This document shows, one piece after another, positions 18,451 to 26,898 of a stretch of 64,000 bases of DNA. Position numbers and translations under genes: made by a program. The stretch comes from Algibacter miyuki (lineage in GTDB: Bacteria > Bacteroidota > Bacteroidia > Flavobacteriales > Flavobacteriaceae): assembly GCF_042427745.1 (NCBI RefSeq), contig NZ_JBHMFA010000034.1. One strand, written 5' to 3'. The notes under the pieces are model-generated. The model was not told the DNA's origin. It worked only from the letters and a program-made list of their open reading frames with translations, and searched no databases. Each line of letters starts with the position of its first letter. Within the stretch, counting starts at the first letter, position 1.

Positions 18451-19530
18451 TTATTCGGTAACTACATCCCAAACTTTTGAACGTATGTCTTCGCCTTTAG
18501 GTCCAGATACTGTTAAAACAACAATCCACTCTCCGGCTTTATCATAAAAGTGAGATGGACTTTTTTCAAAAGACTCTTTTCCATCTCCAAAATCCCAATG
18601 CCATGTTTCTATTACTCCAAATGACTCATCTTTAAACTGAATCCATCGTTCTTTTCTATCTAATTCTAGAAATGACCAATTTGCTTCTATTGGTTTTCTG
18701 TGATTTTCATCTAAAGGCATTAACCGAAAGAAATTCAAATAACTGGCATCACGAATCATTTTGAGGTCGTCTGCCAAATGGATAAAGTCTCTAGATTTTT
18801 CGCCATCGTAATCAATAACACACCATGACAAACCAATGATTTCATTTTCTTTTAATTGACTTATTGTTGATTTATCAATTCCAGAAATGTCTGCATGATC
18901 GAAAGGTGTTATCCAAAACTCCATTTTAAGATTTCCTTTTTCGCCATGTTTAAAATTATAGTCGTAAGCAATATTGAAATACGGAAAATTTTTTATCCAA
19001 GGTGTATTGCCCCAAACCATAGCTGGATCTTTATCTAGGACAGGTGTGAAAATATGATAGTTTTGAGCATGTGCGCCATGGCCTTTAAAATGCAATGCTT
19101 CAAAAGTGAAATGATCTAAATTGCCATTATCTTTTTTAATGAAAGGCCCTCCAGATAAATTACCATCAACTACTAATTCAAAAATATCCTGACGAAGTCC
19201 TTTCTCACTAAAATCCCAATAATCATCATAAGCTTCAACATAAAAATAGAGTCTATCTAAGTCTTTAACCCATGCTACTTTAACTTCAATATCATAATCT
19301 TTTGGGTCTAAATTTGAACCTAAACCTCTTACAGTTTTTTTCATATCTTTTAAACCGATGCCATAAGTACTCGGAACATTTTCCCAATCTGAAAAACGAC
19401 CATCAATTCTAGGAATTTCACTTTTCGGAAACTGATAAATCTTATATTCCTTACCGCGTTGACCAAAAGTGAATAATGACAATCCTAACAAAAAAGTTAA
19501 GCAAATTATATACGACTGTTTTTTAATCAT
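18451..19530 (-). CDS. Secreted CBM9-like and PKD domain protein
   Basis: 359 residues with a signal peptide (1-23, ending LFTFGQ). Residues about 30-250 resemble a CBM9/DOMON-type sugar-binding fold: the opening PRIDGRFSDWENVP, then VKVAWVKDLDRLYFYVEAYD and a long sandwich. Residues about 285-359 form a PKD domain (WHWDFGDGKESFEKSPSHFY, then GEWIVVLTVSG). No catalytic motif is visible, so a role in binding the glycan at the cell surface or presenting it to the neighbouring enzymes is most likely (inference). It sits 24 bases after the frameshifted lipoprotein gene and 29 bases before the sulfatase start, in the GH106 operon. Confidence 0.75.
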   Translation of the reverse strand: MIKKQSYIICLTFLLGLSLFTFGQRGKEYKIYQFPKSEIPRIDGRFSDWENVPSTYGIGLKDMKKTVRGLGSNLDPKDYDIEVKVAWVKDLDRLYFYVEAYDDYWDFSEKGLRQDIFELVVDGNLSGGPFIKKDNGNLDHFTFEALHFKGHGAHAQNYHIFTPVLDKDPAMVWGNTPWIKNFPYFNIAYDYNFKHGEKGNLKMEFWITPFDHADISGIDKSTISQLKENEIIGLSWCVIDYDGEKSRDFIHLADDLKMIRDASYLNFFRLMPLDENHRKPIEANWSFLELDRKERWIQFKDESFGVIETWHWDFGDGKESFEKSPSHFYDKAGEWIVVLTVSGPKGEDIRSKVWDVVTE

Positions 19531-19554
19531 GATTTAATCCTTAACTATTTATAA

Positions 19555-20510
19555 TTAAAGGCGATTATTTAGTTTATAAATTTCTAAACGAATGTCATCA
19601 AGGCTACCTATGACTAACCAATAATCGTATTCAAAAACATCATTTTTCTTTAATTGTACAGATTTTAATGGTGCGATATAAGAGGTTTGACTATCTGTAC
19701 TTTCAAAACCCGGAGCACCCGCCATTCCTGCTAAAAAATTTGAAGATATTGGCGTATAAACACCCATACCCCATTTATTATCATCTACAAATGCCATCCA
19801 ATGTTCTGTAACTTTATTTTCATTATAACGCCCCCAAAAACCATCTTCTAAATGTTCAACCTCAGGATTATCTAACGTATCGCCCGTAAATGGTGCTTCT
19901 CCAAAATAACTATATAAATTTTTAAGTGCCGAAATAGGGTATACTGCAGGAAGCTCTTGACTTCTTGCTCCCGTTTCTCCATAAATAGTGTCTGTACGGT
20001 GGCAGGTTAATTTATTATGTACTTTTATAACATTACCTTCTAAGGTGCTCCATTGCTCCATTATGGCTTCTGCAGGTTTATTATTCATATCCCATAGCAT
20101 AGGAATACATTTTACGTATAATGTGTTCTCTGTTTTTGTAGCAGCTAATATCTCCGCTCTATTTCCAAAAGAATCTCCTACCTGAATAGGATTCCACGTC
20201 CATGGCGACCAATTTGGATTTTGACCTTCCTTAACCCTATTTAACATATTTCCTGCATAATAAGATTGCTGAATATAGCGCCCTTCGTCATGCACATTTA
20301 CAATATTTCTTTCTTTTCCAGATTCCGAAATATAAAAAATAGCCCCACCTCTGGTTAAATCTAATTTTAATTCTAAAATACCATTATCTATGCCAACTTC
20401 CTTTAAGTTTGTATCTACGATTGTTGCAACTGTTTTTTTTTGTTTTTCTTGAAACCTTCACAACTTATTATAGTTAATAGAATTAACACTCCAACAATAA
20501 AATTTCTCAT
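19555..20510 (-). pseudogene. Lipoprotein of mutarotase-like fold, frameshifted in an A9 run
   Basis: The gene starts at 20510, 6 bases after the GH106 stop, with a lipoprotein signal (MRNFIVGVLILLTIISCEG). Its frame breaks in a run of nine A (minus strand, 20441-20433) and resumes as TVATIVDTNLKEVGIDNG; with ten A, or with seven, the frame is continuous to the stop at 19555, giving about 318 residues. The downstream part has GGAIFYISE, the GRYIQQSYYAG signature and a beta-rich body resembling galactose-mutarotase-like sandwich proteins. I know no assigned function. The break could be a sequencing error, a real mutation or a slippage switch. Without correction only a 32-residue peptide is made from the first start. 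Confidence 0.75.
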
Positions 20511-20516
20511 GGCTAG

Positions 20517-23500
20517 CTATTTCTTTACTGTTTGAATAGTTACAGGCCCTAATAGTCCTGATGAAATCAATTCCTCTTCTTTTTTGGCACTATCAACAAT
20601 AACCCAAGTAGTTCGCTCATCTTTATCTAATTCTCGGTCTCCCGTCAATCTGTTTCTCCAAACATTAACCACTTCTATTTCTATAGTATTTTCGCCATTT
20701 TTAAGAGCAGAAGTTGCGTTTAATTTAAAAGGAGCGATCCATGTGGTACCTATATTTTTTCCATTAATTTTCACAGATGCCATAACTCCAACTTTTCCTA
20801 AATCTATATACACATTTGTCATTTCTTCTTCTTTAGAATACTTAAAATTAGATGTATAAACAGCAGTACCTGAATAGAACTTTATTTTATCATTTTCACT
20901 TTCAATCCAATCTGTTAATTTAGGAAGTTCTAAAACTTGTTTTGGTCCAATGTCTTTGTTTTTAAAATCAACCTTCCATGGATTATTTAATGTTTGAACG
21001 ATATTGGTTTCAGGAAAATTACTTTCACTTTTTAATGTTTCACCCATGTTATTTGATGTACTAAAAACAACAAACCAACTTTGCAAAGCTTCCATTTTTA
21101 TTGGTACTGATGTACGGTCATTTAGTTCTTTAAAATCGGGTAAATCTTTAATTGTTCCATTAATGGCATCCCAAAGTTGAGGTTTCATCCCTTTTACTCT
21201 AAATGAAGGTGTAAACTCAATAGCTTTATCACTCTGATTGGTTAAGAAATAAATTTCTATTCCTGGCATTGTTCGGTGTGTCCAAAGCACAGATGCTTGT
21301 CCGTTTAAATCAACATCTTTATCAATATTTAATTTTGTAAGTGCCTCTTGTAATTCCAAACCATCAGCAATAGCCCCTTGCCCATACATTTTTAATGCTT
21401 CGTCGCTAGATCCCCACATTTTATTGGCTATTTCTTTAACTTTAATATCACTTTCCGGATAATTTTGTAAGCTTGGAGATTTTTTGGGTGCTTGTCCGTA
21501 AATTTTTCCACCTTGGGCTACTAACGCTTCTATTTTCTCTAATAACTCTGGTCTCATCGTGTCAAACGGTGGTAACACCATTAGGCTATAACTCATACCA
21601 TCTGGTAATACAAATTTGCCATCATTAACCGTCATTCTATCTAAAATAACCTCAGCATTAATATAATCATAGGAATAGCCTTCTGGCAATTCAGGGTTTC
21701 TAACCCCTGTCATTATTGGTGCATCTTCACCAATAAAATAACACACATCTGCAGCATATTTACCCTGTTGTAGCATATGCTGTGATCTTCTCAAATAATC
21801 AAAATAAGCTTTCGATTTTTTAAACCATGTGTTATGACGGTTGAATTCTGTACTAAACCAAGCATTAACTCCTGGTACTCTGTTATCATCTGGTTGATGA
21901 ATGTACAAATGCAATACAAAATGATTAATACCTTCGGTTAAAGACCAATCGCCTCGTTTTTTTAGCATTGCTGGATGCCTAACATAAGAACGTTGTCCTG
22001 CGGTAAACGCTTCGGCAGAGACTCTGTTTTTTCCATAAATGTGAGCAGCAGAAGAAGCCGATTTACATTCAATATCTCCTAAAGTACCTTCATTCCAGAA
22101 TTCACCACTTACCAGATCCGACTGCCCTCCATACATTAAAAACTCTGAAGGAAACCCCCAATGTCCATAGTTTTCTAACCACAATTGCAAATTATCCTCA
22201 TTACTTGACTCTCTAAGCCCACCTGTATATTCATAAGCTACGGCATCTGCAATAGAACGACGTAAATCCCATAAAAAACGTTCAGATTCTTCAACACTTC
22301 CTACAATTCTGCCTGTAAAAACAGGTAAGTATTTTATAGGGCTATAACCAAATTTGGCTTCAAATTTTTCAGCATAACCATCTGTCCAGTTTTGCGACCC
22401 CATTTCATAACTATCTGCAATAACATATTTAAAAGCACTTTTGCTTTCTTCTGGAATGCGTTTTAAAAATTCTCCAATAAATTGTTTGTAATGAAATTGA
22501 GCCAAGGCTTTATTAGCTTTATCAACCTCATACCCTTTTCCTTGCGGTGCCGATGGTGAATTTCTTGTACCGGTTGGAGTCATCCCAAAACGCTGAATGG
22601 TCCACAAACCTGCAGGAGCTTCCCAATTAAGTTTTCCATTAGCATCCATTTTATCGCTGATATTAATAACTGCGTTAGAACCCACTTTTAAAGCTGAATC
22701 TACAGATTCTTGCTGATTCCATTTATAACTATCCCAAGCCGGAAAAGGTGTTGGGTGCATTTTTGCTAAACTTTTTCTAGCATAACTTTCCATTCCTGAA
22801 GCTTCTGAAATAGAAACCTCTGCTAGATCCCATTCACCTTTTTGCTGAGCAGGGTTCCCTTTTATTAATTGTTTAAATTTTATTTTAAAACTGTTAGATT
22901 TTATATTTGCTAAGCTTACCAATAAGGGTGCATATTTATCTGCCCCCACATTTGGTGTTAGCTTTCTCCTGTCAACAGTAAATGCTTTAATCTTTTTATA
23001 TTCACCATCCATTTTAGCAAAAATCTCTCCACTTAAAAACATGTTTTTTCTACCAGGAATAATGCGCAAACTATTAGCGTTTAATGCTTTTTCTGTAGTT
23101 AATTCAATTTCATAATTACCGACGCTATTTGAAAAACTGGCTACAGATACCGTATCAGCATCTATAAGATTCATAGCGTTTTTGATACTCGGTTTTACCA
23201 CAATTTTGGTGTTTTTTACTGAAGTCGTATTCGCTTCGTAACCTATTGACGGGAACGCTAAAACATAAGTATCTTGGAATTCTTTTTCAGGTTGTACCAA
23301 ATTTAAATCTATAGTTTTACCGCCTTCAACTTTCACTTCAGAATACGTTACATAGCGCATCGCCATTTCTGATGTTATCCAAGGGCCTCCTGATTGACTC
23401 CATCCTGGACAGTTAAATGCTCCTATATCAACACCGATACGCTTTCCTTCATTTACAGCGTGTACCATATGGCTCCACCAATCTTCACTTAGCATAGGCA

Positions 23501-23780
23501 CTTTACCATCTTTTTCATCAGGATTTATATTTCCTATTAAAGCGCCACCAATACCAGCAGCTTTCATAGCTTCTAAATCTTTGGTAATTCCATCTTTAGA
23601 AATATCATCACCAATCCAATACCAATAACACCATAATGTATTGTCTTCCGAAGGGGTTACAAATCCGGTTTTCAACTTCCCTAAATCGGGCTTTTTAACT
23701 TCATTCGGTGTTTCGCAACTATGGAATATAAGTGCGGTTAAAACTATGATAATTTTAAAATTTTTCAATAGAAAATTCAT
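20517..23780 (-). CDS. Alpha-L-rhamnosidase, GH106, lipoprotein
   Basis: 1087 residues with a lipoprotein signal (lipobox LIFHSC near residue 22). The N-terminal catalytic region has the GH106 hallmarks: WCYWYWIGDDISKDGITKDL, GIGGALIGNI, and GVDIGAFNCPGWSQSGGPW; later ADSYEMGSQNWTDG, SAEAFT and LTEGINHFVLH lie in the active-site barrel. The C-terminal 150 residues (VYIDLGKVGVMASVKINGKN, WRNRLTGDRELD) form the usual beta-sandwich. It should release terminal alpha-L-rhamnose by inversion with calcium. First gene of the minus operon, behind promoter site c. A second, shorter GH106 is at 41791. Confidence 0.93.
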   Translation of the reverse strand: MNFLLKNFKIIIVLTALIFHSCETPNEVKKPDLGKLKTGFVTPSEDNTLWCYWYWIGDDISKDGITKDLEAMKAAGIGGALIGNINPDEKDGKVPMLSEDWWSHMVHAVNEGKRIGVDIGAFNCPGWSQSGGPWITSEMAMRYVTYSEVKVEGGKTIDLNLVQPEKEFQDTYVLAFPSIGYEANTTSVKNTKIVVKPSIKNAMNLIDADTVSVASFSNSVGNYEIELTTEKALNANSLRIIPGRKNMFLSGEIFAKMDGEYKKIKAFTVDRRKLTPNVGADKYAPLLVSLANIKSNSFKIKFKQLIKGNPAQQKGEWDLAEVSISEASGMESYARKSLAKMHPTPFPAWDSYKWNQQESVDSALKVGSNAVINISDKMDANGKLNWEAPAGLWTIQRFGMTPTGTRNSPSAPQGKGYEVDKANKALAQFHYKQFIGEFLKRIPEESKSAFKYVIADSYEMGSQNWTDGYAEKFEAKFGYSPIKYLPVFTGRIVGSVEESERFLWDLRRSIADAVAYEYTGGLRESSNEDNLQLWLENYGHWGFPSEFLMYGGQSDLVSGEFWNEGTLGDIECKSASSAAHIYGKNRVSAEAFTAGQRSYVRHPAMLKKRGDWSLTEGINHFVLHLYIHQPDDNRVPGVNAWFSTEFNRHNTWFKKSKAYFDYLRRSQHMLQQGKYAADVCYFIGEDAPIMTGVRNPELPEGYSYDYINAEVILDRMTVNDGKFVLPDGMSYSLMVLPPFDTMRPELLEKIEALVAQGGKIYGQAPKKSPSLQNYPESDIKVKEIANKMWGSSDEALKMYGQGAIADGLELQEALTKLNIDKDVDLNGQASVLWTHRTMPGIEIYFLTNQSDKAIEFTPSFRVKGMKPQLWDAINGTIKDLPDFKELNDRTSVPIKMEALQSWFVVFSTSNNMGETLKSESNFPETNIVQTLNNPWKVDFKNKDIGPKQVLELPKLTDWIESENDKIKFYSGTAVYTSNFKYSKEEEMTNVYIDLGKVGVMASVKINGKNIGTTWIAPFKLNATSALKNGENTIEIEVVNVWRNRLTGDRELDKDERTTWVIVDSAKKEEELISSGLLGPVTIQTVKK

Positions 23781-23824
23781 ACGTGATACAACTTGTAATT
23801 ATTAGACTCTTCAATAAGTTTGTG

Positions 23825-23869
23825 TAAATAAACACATAAATGTTATAAAATCTATCCTGCCCTTTACTG
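23825..23869 (-). promoter_or_regulatory. CAGGAT-type promoter (site c) for the GH106 operon
   Basis: Minus strand: CAGGAT at 23859-23854, CAG half-site 10 bases upstream (23869), and TTTATTTA beginning at 23832, exactly 27 bases downstream; the second base departs from TAnnTTTA. The start codon is 45 bases further on. Confidence 0.55.
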
Positions 23870-23992
23870 CCTATCACTATTAGGCTAAGAAGATAAACTA
23901 GAGATTATATAAGTGTAGTACCTTATTAAACACATTCCTTTTTTTTACTAATTACTCAATAGGAAAAACAAGTAGCTATAATTAGCTTAAAC

Positions 23993-24036
23993 CATAAACG
24001 GCAGGATACAAATAGAACTTCAAAAAGATATATTTG
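23993..24036 (+). promoter_or_regulatory. CAGGAT-type promoter (site d) for the 24078 lipoprotein
   Basis: GGCAGGATA with CAGGAT at 24002-24007, CAT half-site 9 bases upstream, and a perfect TATATTTG at 24029-24036 exactly 27 bases on. The start codon follows 42 bases later. With site c it forms a divergent promoter region of 297 bases. Confidence 0.75.
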
Positions 24037-24077
24037 ACATTCTTAATATTTTTTATATCAAATTTTAAGCACGCGTT

Positions 24078-25388
24078 ATGAACAGAAATAAACTTATTTT
24101 TTTAGGCATCATATTACTTACAATGTTACCATTGGTAAATAGCTGCCAAAAGGACTCAGATATTGAAGATATCCAAAAAGAAGAGGAGGAAGAAACTCAA
24201 AATGGAACTTTTGAAATCATCTCAGAATCTAATCCTAGAATTACAACACACCATTTAACATCTGGCTCATCTGGATTTCAAATTGGTATTACCTCAAATG
24301 CTGGTGGTGTAATCAATGAAGTGATTATTCCTGGTTTAGGCGATATTATGGATAAAGAAGCCGATCTATATGGTAGAGCTGGACAAGTAGCCATTAGGGA
24401 CGCTTCTCATGGCGGACGATATAACCCCACTCAAGCCGGTTTTAATGAAACCTTAGGCTCAAAATGTGAAATTACTCAATCCTCAGATTATAAAACGCTA
24501 GTCGTTGAACCAAGACCATTGGCGCTTTGGCATGGTGATGGGAAATATGACTTTACTAGATGGGAAAATGTTGGGGCCGATCCATACAAAACAGATGGCG
24601 GAAATACCGATGAAGATGGATTAGATGAGGAAGATTTACCTGGAAAACAATTGGATGAAGTACGAAGTGAATTCGACTATTATGGCACTTACGAAGACCT
24701 TTCTGGTAAAAATGGCATTGATATAGCCATCATACGTCATTACTACCAAATATCCTTTATCCGTCCGCCAGGACATTGCATCAATCAACATAGAGCTGGC
24801 ACAAAACTATGGAACGCCAATGCGGTTCAGCCTGATATTTCAAGAAATGCTCCTGATGGTGTACATCAAGGATCTGACAAGGATATGAATAGAATGACGA
24901 GCGTTTGGTCTTTAAGACATGACAGGGCTAAATGGACGCCAACCTACACCTACTATAGAAAAACAAACGGACAATGGGAAACACTTATTATGGATGATGT
25001 TGGTAAAACTGATGATGAGTTTCCAAATGGCGATCATACCCTATTTATAAATGCTGAATCTAATATTGAAACTGAAGGCAGAGCTTTGGCTATTTATCGT
25101 CCTAAAACAGATATTAATAGAAATATGATTATAGGCCTTAATGAAACAGATGGAAGCATTAGTTATGAAGACAATAGAGCTATTAAGGATGTCATACAAT
25201 ATTCCCCTAAGCGGATTGCTTCTATGAGTAAATATGGGTTTGTAAACATTATTAGAGGTATGATCAACAGAACACGATTAGATTCAAATACTTATGAAGC
25301 CTTTAGAAATGAAGTTTATATACTTTATGGCACACCTCAGGAAATTATGGATGCTATTGCACTTTTGGATGTTAGTTTGGGTATTTAA
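24078..25388 (+). CDS. Uncharacterised lipoprotein, paralogue of the 40183 T9SS protein
   Basis: 436 residues with a lipoprotein signal (lipobox near residue 23, LPLVNSCQ). I do not recognise the family. It shares a clear set of blocks with the 40183 gene: a GG-I-x-(E/Q)-I/V-x-IPG-x-G-(D/N)-IM opening, YGR-G-Q-x-x-IRD, G-x-YNPTQAGF, DPY-x-(T/D)DGGN-(T/S)D-x-DG and FDYYG-x-YED, then IRHYYQISF. The many Asp, Arg and His residues in conserved blocks suggest a metal-dependent or sugar-binding active site rather than a pure binding protein. It is expressed from its own CAGGAT-type promoter. An enzyme (lyase or hydrolase) of a new family is possible; this is inference. Confidence 0.75.
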   Translation: MNRNKLIFLGIILLTMLPLVNSCQKDSDIEDIQKEEEEETQNGTFEIISESNPRITTHHLTSGSSGFQIGITSNAGGVINEVIIPGLGDIMDKEADLYGRAGQVAIRDASHGGRYNPTQAGFNETLGSKCEITQSSDYKTLVVEPRPLALWHGDGKYDFTRWENVGADPYKTDGGNTDEDGLDEEDLPGKQLDEVRSEFDYYGTYEDLSGKNGIDIAIIRHYYQISFIRPPGHCINQHRAGTKLWNANAVQPDISRNAPDGVHQGSDKDMNRMTSVWSLRHDRAKWTPTYTYYRKTNGQWETLIMDDVGKTDDEFPNGDHTLFINAESNIETEGRALAIYRPKTDINRNMIIGLNETDGSISYEDNRAIKDVIQYSPKRIASMSKYGFVNIIRGMINRTRLDSNTYEAFRNEVYILYGTPQEIMDAIALLDVSLGI

Positions 25389-25519
25389 TTTAAACTGAAA
25401 AAATATTTAAATACTAAAAAATGATGATAAAATTAAAAATATCTTCATTTTTAGAAAAAACAACAAAACCAGGATAGAAATATTACTCAAATTACACCTA
25501 GTTCAGCTTAAAGCTAATA

Positions 25520-25563
25520 CAGGAACGGCAGGATGCGAATTACATAGTGGAATTTTATATTTG
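25520..25563 (+). promoter_or_regulatory. CAGGAT-type promoter (site e) for the FAS1 lipoprotein
   Basis: GGCAGGATG with CAGGAT at 25529-25534, CAG half-site 9 bases upstream, and a perfect TATATTTG at 25556-25563 exactly 27 bases on. The start codon is 31 bases further. Confidence 0.73.
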
Positions 25564-25593
25564 CTTCAACAAATAAACTAAAACCTTGTAAAT

Positions 25594-26613
25594 ATGAAAA
25601 CATTAAGCTATCTAAAAAAAATATCTTTAATCGCATTAGCGACTTTTGTAATTTCATCTTGTGAAGAAGATGGTATTACTCAAATTAAGAATGATGATGG
25701 TAATGCTATAAATACTGAAGAACTGAATATTATTGAAATTTTAAGTGCGGATCCGAATTTTAGTTCTTTTGTTGCATTTTTAGAGGAAGCTAACCTAACT
25801 AGTGTTTTAGCTGCGGATGGAAAGAAAACCATATTGGCACCAACAAATGACGCTTTTGAAAATTATATTGATGATAATGATTTTCTTAGTTTTGAGGATA
25901 TACCAGATACAGTTTTAACCGAACTTTTATTAAACCACGTTATACCAGATAGCAGTTACACGACTACAAGCCTTAAAGCGCTAAGAACTGGATATGATAA
26001 AACTTTGGCAACAGGACCAAATAATACTAACGTAAACATCTATTTTAATGGAATATCTGGATTAGCTTTTAACTCTGTACCTGTAACTGGTAATCAAATT
26101 AACGCTAAAAATGGGACTATACATGTTGTAAATGGTGTTGTTCCTCCAGCTACTCTTGCAATATTAATTGGCTCAAATCCCAGCTTTTCGGGTTTAGTTG
26201 ATGCTATTATTCATGTAGAAGATTTAGGTTCTCCCACACTTCAACCATCATACAGTGAAGTTTTAAATAACCAAACAGAATTAGGTCCTTTTACCGTTTT
26301 TGCACCATTAGGATCTGCATTTAACACTTTAAAAACAAGTTTAGGAGTTCAAAATATAGAAGATATCCCTACAGAAACAGTTGACGCTGTTTTGTTAAGA
26401 CATATTGTTAATGGAATAACACCAATTGACGGGTTTGTTGATGGAGAAATAACAACTTTAGATGGAGGAACAATTACTGTAAATATGGCTGGTTCAACAC
26501 TTACAGACAAGGACGGTACTGGCAGAATACTTCCAGCAATAAGTGACTTACAAGCTACAAATGGTATTTTGCACGTTGTAAATAGAGTCATTGGAGAAAC
26601 GACAAAGGAATAA
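25594..26613 (+). CDS. Lipoprotein with two fasciclin (FAS1) domains
   Basis: 339 residues. Lipoprotein signal ending VISSCEE near residue 23. Two FAS1 repeats, about 43-182 and 183-335; each contains the family's LLAPTNDAF-type block (TILAPTNDAFENYI; FTVFAPLGSAFNTL), a helix, and the closing NGTIHVVNGVV / NGILHVVNRVI block. FAS1 domains mediate adhesion to proteins or carbohydrates, so this may help attach to the glycan or organise surface complexes (inference). It stands alone, with its own CAGGAT-type promoter upstream and a strong terminator downstream, so it is a single-gene unit in the regulon. Confidence 0.88.
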   Translation: MKTLSYLKKISLIALATFVISSCEEDGITQIKNDDGNAINTEELNIIEILSADPNFSSFVAFLEEANLTSVLAADGKKTILAPTNDAFENYIDDNDFLSFEDIPDTVLTELLLNHVIPDSSYTTTSLKALRTGYDKTLATGPNNTNVNIYFNGISGLAFNSVPVTGNQINAKNGTIHVVNGVVPPATLAILIGSNPSFSGLVDAIIHVEDLGSPTLQPSYSEVLNNQTELGPFTVFAPLGSAFNTLKTSLGVQNIEDIPTETVDAVLLRHIVNGITPIDGFVDGEITTLDGGTITVNMAGSTLTDKDGTGRILPAISDLQATNGILHVVNRVIGETTKE

Positions 26614-26644
26614 GTGAATTTATTAACTATAAATTATGTTCCTT

Positions 26645-26683
26645 AAAAAAAACGCCTTAAGAAATTAAGGCGTTTTTTTTATG
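26645..26683 (+). terminator. Rho-independent terminator after the FAS1 gene
   Basis: Stem AAAACGCCTTAA / TTAAGGCGTTTT around a GAAA loop, then a run of T; extended A and T tracts make a 16-base arm. It separates the FAS1 gene from the GH78 operon. Confidence 0.93.
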
Positions 26684-26694
26684 TATTTAGGTCC

Positions 26695-26775
26695 CTATTA
26701 CCACACCAAGTGATTCCTGTGGTAGCGTGGGAATAAAGCCCTAACTCTCGCTCGTTTATAACGAGTGCCGTCTAA
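26695..26775. repeat. Possible REP-like palindromic element
   Basis: Two small inverted repeats occur close together: TACCACA...TGTGGTA (about 26699-26726) and CTCGTTTATAACGAG (26748-26762), in sequence richer in G and C than its surroundings. It looks like a short mobile or REP-type element next to promoter f. No second copy was seen in this window, so assignment is tentative. Confidence 0.3.
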
Positions 26776-26803
26776 AACATCAAACCTTTACCTTTTTATT
26801 AAA

Positions 26804-26848
26804 CATGAAGCAACAGGATACTAAAACCTATTTAAAATCCTAATATTG
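26804..26848 (+). promoter_or_regulatory. CAGGAT-type promoter (site f) for the 26899 operon
   Basis: CAACAGGATA with CAGGAT at 26814-26819, CATG half-site 10 bases upstream, and TAATATTG beginning at 26841, exactly 27 bases on; one base departs from TAnnTTTG. The start codon is 51 bases past the box. Confidence 0.66.
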
Positions 26849-26898
26849 TTAGTAATAATTATGGCATAGTATTACTCAACCCAAAAGTATTAGTACAA

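Noticed and set aside
18422..18472. Upstream start for the CSPFK sulfatase
   Set aside because: The extension overlaps the preceding gene and hides the lipoprotein signal.
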